Assembly: GCA_900767495.1 (NCBI GenBank)
Contig: CAAFZH010000048.1
Span: 1-10,648, forward strand
Length of the DNA stretch: 10,648 nucleotides
DNA from: Clostridia bacterium
Lineage (GTDB): Bacteria; Bacillota; Clostridia; Christensenellales; Borkfalkiaceae
Direction of reading: 5' to 3'
Under the pieces are notes generated by a model. The model was given only the letters and a program-made list of their open reading frames with translations. It ran no database searches and had not been told where the DNA came from. Positions within the stretch are counted from its first letter, which is position 1; every line of letters starts with the position of its first letter. Positions 5,638 to 10,648 of the stretch are shown piece after piece. A program made the translations under genes and the position numbers.

Positions 5638-6538
5638 CAAGAAAACTTTTGAGGCGTTTGACGGAAAGGTTATATGTTACCGCGACTGGGTGCCGGAAAA
5701 CCCTAAAGCGGTAATTCAGGTCGTGCACGGCATGGCGGAATCGAGCGACAGGTACGAAATTTTCGGCGAGTATATGAAGGAACGCGGATTTATCGTCGTT
5801 GCGGACGATCACCGCGGACACGGCGAAACCGACCCTGATCGGCGCGGCTATTGCGACGGCGATATGTTCAACGACACTATAAAGGACGTAGCCGCGCTGC
5901 AACTTGCCTATCGCGACAAATACCCCGAGTTGCCTTACTTTATATTCGGGCATAGTTACGGCTCGTTTTTAACGCAGGCGTATATCGAGCGTTACGGCGA
6001 TTCTTTAAGCGGCGTTATTATAGGCGGTAGCGCATATTTAAACGATGCGTCGGTATTTTTCGGGCGCATAGTGGCAAAAATTAACTGTTTGCTCGGCAGG
6101 GCGGATAAACCTGCCAACCTTATTAAGAAACTTTCGTTCGACGCGTACAATAAAAAGTATTCCGACGGAACGACCTTTATTTCGCAGTTGAAGGACGAGT
6201 GCGATCGTTACGCCGTTTCGTCCGACTGCAACTTTACGCTGTCTTACGGGTTTTATAAGAGTTTCTTTACCGCGCTGCCCAAGGTGTATAAGGAGAAAAA
6301 CTATTCCGCTATACCCAAGGATTTGCCGATAATGCTCGTCGCGGGCGACGGCGATCCCGTCGGCGGCTACGGCAAACTCGTTGAAAAACTCTACGATTTT
6401 TATCTTAACAAAGTCGGCGTTAAAAGCGTTAAAAAGGTTGTTTACGAAAAAGTCCGCCACGAGTATTTAAACGATACTTCGCGTGAAAGCGTTTTAGCCG
6501 AAATGGCAGGTTTTTGCGAAGGTTTATGCAAAAACTGA
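5627..6538 (+). CDS. Alpha/beta hydrolase, monoacylglycerol-lipase/lysophospholipase type
   Basis: This 303-residue serine hydrolase of the Hydrolase_4 (PF12146-like) group probably cleaves fatty-acyl esters of glycerol or lysophospholipids. The oxyanion-side HGMAE is at 34-38 and DHRGHG at 61-66. The nucleophile elbow is GHSYG with Ser110; many relatives have GHSMG. The likely charge-relay acid is Asp243 in GDGDPVG, and the base is His278 in VRHEY. There is no signal peptide or transmembrane segment, so it should act in the cytoplasm. The lid region (about 140-215) is charged and aromatic. GAGAGG lies 7 nt before the ATG, inside the end of glpK, and the two genes overlap by 11 nt. The pairing suggests that released glycerol is fed to GlpK. 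The exact ester substrate is inferred, not shown. Confidence 0.85.
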   Translation: MENNKKTFEAFDGKVICYRDWVPENPKAVIQVVHGMAESSDRYEIFGEYMKERGFIVVADDHRGHGETDPDRRGYCDGDMFNDTIKDVAALQLAYRDKYPELPYFIFGHSYGSFLTQAYIERYGDSLSGVIIGGSAYLNDASVFFGRIVAKINCLLGRADKPANLIKKLSFDAYNKKYSDGTTFISQLKDECDRYAVSSDCNFTLSYGFYKSFFTALPKVYKEKNYSAIPKDLPIMLVAGDGDPVGGYGKLVEKLYDFYLNKVGVKSVKKVVYEKVRHEYLNDTSRESVLAEMAGFCEGLCKN

Positions 6539-7854
6539 AACTTTCCCGAGGGGCGGAATTTATAATAAACCGTCTTACGGAAAACGGGTTTAAGGCTTAT
6601 GCCGTCGGCGGTTGCGTGCGCGATTTGCTGCGCGGCAAAACCCCCGACGACTATGATATAACTTCGTCCGCCCGCCCTGAGCAAACGCTTGCCGTTTTTA
6701 AAGATTTACCCGTTTTTACCACGGGTTTAAAGCACGGTACGGTTACGGTTGTGTACGAAAAAGAAAACTTCGAGGTAACAACCTTTCGCCGCGACGGGAA
6801 TTATTCTGACGGCAGGCGACCCGACGAGGTCAGTTTTTCGTGCGATATTAAGGAAGATTTATCCCGCCGCGATTTTACCGTGAACGCGGCGGCGTATAAT
6901 TATGCGGACGGGCTTATCGACCCGTTCGGCGCGCAATCCGATATAAAAAACGGTATTTTGCGGTGCGTCGGCGACCCGACAAAGAGATTTGCGGAAGATT
7001 CGCTTCGTATTTTAAGATTAGTTCGTTTTTGTTCGACGCTCGGCTTTGCCGCGGCGGCGGAAACCGCCGCCGTGGCTGAAAAACTTCGCGGCGGACTTAA
7101 AAGGGTTTCGGGCGAACGGATATTTACCGAACTTACCAAAACTATAAACGGCGCAAACGCGACCTGCGCCTTAATGCAGTTTAAGGATATAATTTTCGAG
7201 GTTCTGCCCGAACTTGCCCCCTGCGATAATTTCGATCAGAAATCGCCCTGGCACGCGTATACCGTCTACGAGCATATAGCACGCTCGGTCGGCGCGGCCG
7301 ACGGCGACGAGGCGATAAAATGGTGTATGCTTTTGCACGATTGCGGTAAACCCGAGTGTTTTACCCAAAAAGACGGAGTGGGGCATTTTTACGGACACGC
7401 GGCTGTTTCGGCAAAAAAAGCGCAAGCCGTGTTTGCAAGATTGAAATTTTCTTCCGCGCTTAAAAAACGCGCGTTGTTTTTAATCGAAAACCACGATTAC
7501 AGGATAAACCCTGACGAAAAATCGGTTAAAAAAGTTTTGTCAAAGTGGGGTTATAGCGCGTTTTACGATATATTAAAGGTGAGGTATGCCGATAATTTCG
7601 CGCAAGGAACGCCTTTTTCGGAGCGCGAACGGGGCGTAACGGACGAACTTAAACTGATAGCCGACTGCGTGAAGGCGCGTGGCGACTGCGTAACCCTTAA
7701 AGACCTTGCTATAAATGGCTCGGACGTAATCGCCATGGGTGCAAAGCCCGAAGAAGTCGGCAAAATTTTAAATAACGCTTTATCACAAGTGATAAGCGGT
7801 TCTGTCGAAAACGATAAACAAAAACTGTCGGAATATATTAAAAGGCTTATATGA
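6526..7854 (+). CDS. cca: CCA tRNA nucleotidyltransferase (class II, with HD domain)
   Basis: This enzyme builds or repairs the 3'-CCA end of tRNA from CTP and ATP without a template. With 442 residues the order is the head motif VGGCVRDLL (27-35) and the metal-binding Asp42-x-Asp44, then RRDFTVNAAAYN (114-125). After it come DPTKRFAEDSLRILRLVRF (150-168) and an HD-type domain with His271-Asp272 in LLHDCGK and further His at 287 and 291. A full CCA-adding enzyme is more likely than a poly(A) polymerase, as judged by similarity to Firmicutes Cca; the split CC-/A-adding alternative cannot be excluded. I chose ATG 6526 (GAAGG just upstream, 13-nt overlap with the lipase). A TTG at 6514 would add four residues, but the family begins close to the ATG. 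The stop overlaps uvrC as ATGA. Confidence 0.93.
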   Translation: MQKLKLSRGAEFIINRLTENGFKAYAVGGCVRDLLRGKTPDDYDITSSARPEQTLAVFKDLPVFTTGLKHGTVTVVYEKENFEVTTFRRDGNYSDGRRPDEVSFSCDIKEDLSRRDFTVNAAAYNYADGLIDPFGAQSDIKNGILRCVGDPTKRFAEDSLRILRLVRFCSTLGFAAAAETAAVAEKLRGGLKRVSGERIFTELTKTINGANATCALMQFKDIIFEVLPELAPCDNFDQKSPWHAYTVYEHIARSVGAADGDEAIKWCMLLHDCGKPECFTQKDGVGHFYGHAAVSAKKAQAVFARLKFSSALKKRALFLIENHDYRINPDEKSVKKVLSKWGYSAFYDILKVRYADNFAQGTPFSERERGVTDELKLIADCVKARGDCVTLKDLAINGSDVIAMGAKPEEVGKILNNALSQVISGSVENDKQKLSEYIKRLI

Positions 7855-9674
7855 ACGAAAATCTTGCGCTTAAAATATCGATGTTGCCCGAAAACCCCGG
7901 GGTATACGTAATGCTGGATAAATTCGGCACGGTTATTTACGTCGGTAAGGCAAAAGTATTGAAAAACAGGGTAAAACAGTATTTTTACTCTAATAAAAAG
8001 CCCGAAAAAGTAGCGGCGATGGTCGCTAACATAGCCGATTTTTATTATATAATAACCACTTCCGAAATAGACGCGCTTTCGCTCGAAAACAACCTTATAA
8101 AAAAGTACAAGCCGCACTACAACATACTTTTAAAGGACGATAAAACTTATCCGTATATAAAAGTAAATTTAAAAGAACCTTTTCCCGCATTTTCGGTTAC
8201 GCGCAAAATCAAAAGGGACAAGGCTAAATATTTCGGCCCGTTTATGGGCGGCGTGAGCGCGAAAGATACGCTCGAAATAATAAATCTCGCGTTTACCGTG
8301 CGCACCTGCTCGGTAAAAATCGACCCCGAAAAGCCGCATAAGGAATGCCTTAACTACCACCTTAAAAAGTGTCTTGCGCCGTGCGCAGGCAAGGTGAGCG
8401 AAAAAGAGTACGACGAGCGCGTTAAGGAGGCGATAGACTTTTTGTCGGGCAGCGACGAGAGCGTGGAGAAAATTCTTACCGAAAAAATGCGTAAGTTTTC
8501 CGAATTAGAGGAATTCGAACTGGCTATGTCCTATCGCGACAAACTCAAAATGCTCGAAAAAATCAAGTTGAAACGTATAACCGCTCTGAACAGATTTGTC
8601 GATATGGATATAATCGGTACTGCCACAAACGGTATTTACAGCAGCGCGAACGTGTTGTTTATTCGCGGCGGAAGAATGCAGGGCGGCAAAAATTTCGCCC
8701 TCGAGGACGCTTCCGAAAGCGGCGGCGAACGCATACGCGGATTTATTTCGGGTTATTATTCCACGGGTGCGGAGATGCCCGACGAAATTCTGATAAGCGA
8801 GGAGTTCGACGATATAAAGGCGACGGAAGATTATCTTTTGGCGGCTTACGGCAAGTCGGTTAAAATTTACGCGCCGCAAAAAGGCGTTAAAAAGCAACTC
8901 ACCGATATGGCTAAAAAGAACGCCGAAGATTACCTTGAAAAAGAGATTGACAAGATAAAACACAAGGACGATATGACCGTGGTCGCGTGCAAACGGCTTA
9001 AACAGATTTTGTCGCTTAAACGCTACCCCAGGCGTATGGAATGTTACGATATTTCGCATATAAGCGGCGTTGATAAGGTCGGCTCCATGGTGGTGTTTAT
9101 CGACGGCGAACCCGATAAATCGTCTTACAGGCGGTTTAAAATAAAAACCGTAGAGGGCAACAACGACTTTGCCTGTTTAAAAGAGGTTTTAAAACGCCGC
9201 CTTGAAAAACTCGGCGGCGACGAAGAAGAAAAATTTCCTCGCCCGGATCTTATCATAATCGACGGCGGCAAGGGACAACTTTCGAGCGTAAAAGCGGTTT
9301 TCGACGAAATGGGTTGCGATATAGACCTTATTTCGCTTGCCAAACGCGAAGAAGAGATATATACTGTATACGATAACGAGCCGATTGTTTTGTCGCACAG
9401 GGATTATTGCCTTAAAACTTTGCAGCGAATCCGCGACGAGGCGCACAGATTTGCCATAACCTATCACAGAGCCACGCATTTAAAACATAACCTTTTATCG
9501 GAATTATCCCGTATAGAGGGCGTCGGCGCGGTTAAGCGCAAGGCGTTAATGGATAAATTCGGCACTGTAGAAAACATAAAAAGAGCGAGCGAAGAGGAAC
9601 TTTCCGAAGTCGCCGGCATAGGTCCGACGCTTGCGCGAACAATAAAGGAGCAAATGAATAAAGATGAAGAATAA
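7851..9674 (+). CDS. uvrC: UvrABC excinuclease subunit C
   Basis: UvrC makes both incisions flanking a lesion in nucleotide excision repair, after UvrA/UvrB recognition. All domains are present in 607 residues. The GIY-YIG nuclease (PGVYVM at 16-21, IYVGKA at 29-34) makes the 3' cut. The four cysteines at 153, 166, 174 and 178 match the iron-sulfur/metal site reported for UvrC. A UVR motif that binds UvrB lies at about 204-239. The RNase H-like domain makes the 5' cut, with Asp400 (ECYDISH), Asp471 (IIIDGGKGQ) and His532 (DEAHRFAI). Tandem helix-hairpin-helix motifs occupy 550-600 (IEGVGAVKRK, VAGIGPTLA). AAAAGG lies 5 nt before the ATG. The gene overlaps cca by 4 nt and hprK by 11 nt. A uvrC-hprK neighbourhood is common in Firmicutes. 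Confidence 0.98.
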   Translation: MNENLALKISMLPENPGVYVMLDKFGTVIYVGKAKVLKNRVKQYFYSNKKPEKVAAMVANIADFYYIITTSEIDALSLENNLIKKYKPHYNILLKDDKTYPYIKVNLKEPFPAFSVTRKIKRDKAKYFGPFMGGVSAKDTLEIINLAFTVRTCSVKIDPEKPHKECLNYHLKKCLAPCAGKVSEKEYDERVKEAIDFLSGSDESVEKILTEKMRKFSELEEFELAMSYRDKLKMLEKIKLKRITALNRFVDMDIIGTATNGIYSSANVLFIRGGRMQGGKNFALEDASESGGERIRGFISGYYSTGAEMPDEILISEEFDDIKATEDYLLAAYGKSVKIYAPQKGVKKQLTDMAKKNAEDYLEKEIDKIKHKDDMTVVACKRLKQILSLKRYPRRMECYDISHISGVDKVGSMVVFIDGEPDKSSYRRFKIKTVEGNNDFACLKEVLKRRLEKLGGDEEEKFPRPDLIIIDGGKGQLSSVKAVFDEMGCDIDLISLAKREEEIYTVYDNEPIVLSHRDYCLKTLQRIRDEAHRFAITYHRATHLKHNLLSELSRIEGVGAVKRKALMDKFGTVENIKRASEEELSEVAGIGPTLARTIKEQMNKDEE

Positions 9675-10614
9675 GACGGTTACCGCACCTTACGAAACGG
9701 TCGGCGTAAAGAGTTTCGCCAAGGAACTCGAACTCGAAATAGTATACGAGGGCAGGGGCGAAATGACGCTGTCCTCTATAAGCGTATCCCGCCCGGGACT
9801 ACTGCTTTCGGGGTATTACGAACATTTTGACAACACTCGTATAGAGGTTATGGGACACGCCGAAAGCGAATACGTAGCGGCGCAAAATCCCGAAAGAAGA
9901 ATGCAGGTTTTAGATGAACTTTTCAAACGGGATATCCCTTGCCTTATAATTTCGCGCAATCTCGATTTTCCCGAAGAAACTCTCGCGCTCGCGCAAAAAT
10001 ATAAATGTCCGCTTTTCCGTTCGCCAAAAATCACCACGGTGCTTATTAACGACATCACCGCCTATCAGAGCGAACTGCTCGCGCCTACCGAGGTCGTGCA
10101 CGGCGTTTTAATGGACGTTTCGGGTATAGGCATTTTAATAATGGGTAAGTCGGGCGTAGGTAAAAGCGAAATCGCGCTGGAACTTATCAGCCGCGGACAC
10201 CGACTCGTTGCCGACGACAGCGTTATCATCAAGAACATAAACGACCAACTTATAGGCAAGTCGCCCGAAAAGATACGCTACTTTATGGAGATTCGCGGTA
10301 TAGGCATAATAAATATTCAGCAGATGTTCGGTCCGGGGTCTATCCGCCCGTCGGAAGCGATAGATATTATCGCCGAACTCTCCCCGTGGGAAGAGGGAAA
10401 GAATTACGACCGTATAGGTACGGAAGAAACTTACGAAAACGTACTCGGTATAGATACTTTAAAGGTGGTAATACCCGTTACGCCCGGCAGAAATATTCCC
10501 GTCGTATTGGAAACCGCCGCGAGAAAATACCGTTTAAAGCAAGCGGGTTACGACCCCGCCAAAGCACTTATGGAAAGAGTTTTCGGGTCTTCCGACGAAG
10601 AGGAAAAAAAATAG
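9664..10614 (+). CDS. hprK: HPr kinase/phosphorylase
   Basis: HprK phosphorylates Ser46 of the phosphotransferase protein HPr when glycolytic intermediates are high and reverses this with phosphate. HPr-Ser-P then acts with CcpA in carbon-catabolite control. The 316 residues match the usual length of about 310. The N-terminal domain runs to about 135. His146 is in the conserved HG, the Walker A motif GKSGVGKS is at 161-168, the acidic pair Asp184-Asp185 is in ADDSV, and the family signature EIRGIGIINIQQMFG is at 209-223. The C-terminus is short and acidic-basic (SSDEEEKK). ATG 9664 is the first in frame after a TGA; AAAGGAG at 9644-9650 is 13 nt upstream, longer than ideal. The gene overlaps uvrC by 11 nt and is the last gene of the operon seen here. 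Confidence 0.97.
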   Translation: MKNKTVTAPYETVGVKSFAKELELEIVYEGRGEMTLSSISVSRPGLLLSGYYEHFDNTRIEVMGHAESEYVAAQNPERRMQVLDELFKRDIPCLIISRNLDFPEETLALAQKYKCPLFRSPKITTVLINDITAYQSELLAPTEVVHGVLMDVSGIGILIMGKSGVGKSEIALELISRGHRLVADDSVIIKNINDQLIGKSPEKIRYFMEIRGIGIINIQQMFGPGSIRPSEAIDIIAELSPWEEGKNYDRIGTEETYENVLGIDTLKVVIPVTPGRNIPVVLETAARKYRLKQAGYDPAKALMERVFGSSDEEEKK

Positions 10615-10631
10615 AAAGAAGTATGGCGGGC

Positions 10632-10648
10632 GCACCGAATTTCGGTGC
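10632..10648 (+). terminator. Hairpin at window edge, possible operon terminator
   Basis: GCACCGAA and TTCGGTGC form perfect arms around a single T (realistically 6-bp arms with a 5-nt loop), 17 nt after the hprK stop codon. GGGC just before the left arm would lengthen the stem if the next bases are GCCC, but the window ends here and no U-tract can be seen. Alternatively an ATG at 10623 in this stretch starts a further gene. Confidence 0.4.

Noticed and set aside
6514..6525. TTG start for cca at 6514
   Set aside because: The ATG at 6526 has GAAGG just upstream and fits the family's N-terminus, and the four extra residues add nothing conserved. The TTG cannot be strictly excluded.
7563..8117. 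184-codon open frame antisense to the cca/uvrC junction (and a similar one at 8505-9059)
   Set aside because: Both run opposite well-supported genes. Long antisense frames are expected from the codon bias here, and neither has a recognisable domain or a credible start.
10623..10648. Start of another gene at ATG 10623 (MAGAPNFG...)
   Set aside because: Only eight full codons are visible, the upstream GAAAGAAG is a weak ribosome site, and the same bases form a terminator-like hairpin. There is not enough to call a CDS.

Overview
The window reads as a chromosomal segment from a Gram-positive member of the Firmicutes, most likely an uncultured, gut-type Clostridia. The reasons are a DUF896/UPF0291 (YnzC-like) protein, an HPr kinase/phosphorylase next to uvrC, a thymidylate synthase of the Bacillus subtilis ThyA type, a MurG with the HESD/TPGLANK signature I associate with the Clostridium branch, and GTCATTGCGAG-type dispersed palindromes. 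This placement is inference; no rRNA or species marker is present. Coding density is high and most genes are ordinary housekeeping genes.

Layout. Bases 1-213 hold no gene but carry dispersed-repeat modules. DUF896 (214-414) is on the minus strand and diverges from a plus-strand operon: an SDR oxidoreductase (482-1261), thyA (1271-2101) and folA/dfrA (2098-2598), with a 9-bp gap and then an ATGA overlap. ThyA makes dTMP and releases dihydrofolate, which DHFR recycles. Two tandem intrinsic terminators (2606-2663) end this operon. The 392-bp convergent gap (2599-2990) is otherwise filled by two repeat units of exactly 105 bp bounded by GTCAT...ATGAC, with a third module between them that is an inverted copy of part of the 1-213 repeat. 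murG (2991-4070, minus) stands alone.

From a plausible sigma-A promoter at 4126-4154 runs a five-gene plus-strand operon: glpK, an alpha/beta-hydrolase lipase of the monoacylglycerol-lipase type, cca, uvrC and hprK (4174-10614). Every junction overlaps by 4-13 nt, so translational coupling is likely. The first two genes make biochemical sense together: glycerol freed from a glyceride ester would be phosphorylated by GlpK. cca (tRNA 3' end), uvrC (nucleotide excision repair) and hprK (carbon-catabolite signalling) look like co-transcribed passengers, although hprK links the operon back to carbon control. The last 17 bases form a hairpin arm pair that may be the start of the operon terminator, cut by the window edge.

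I found no clearly novel defence or mobile system, CRISPR array, RNA gene or prophage. The points most worth a second look are the modular 105-bp palindromic repeats, the GlpK that appears to lack both known regulatory loops (the HPr-phosphorylated His of Firmicutes enzymes and the fructose-1,6-bisphosphate loop of E. coli), and the DHFR with unusual residues at cofactor and active-site positions.
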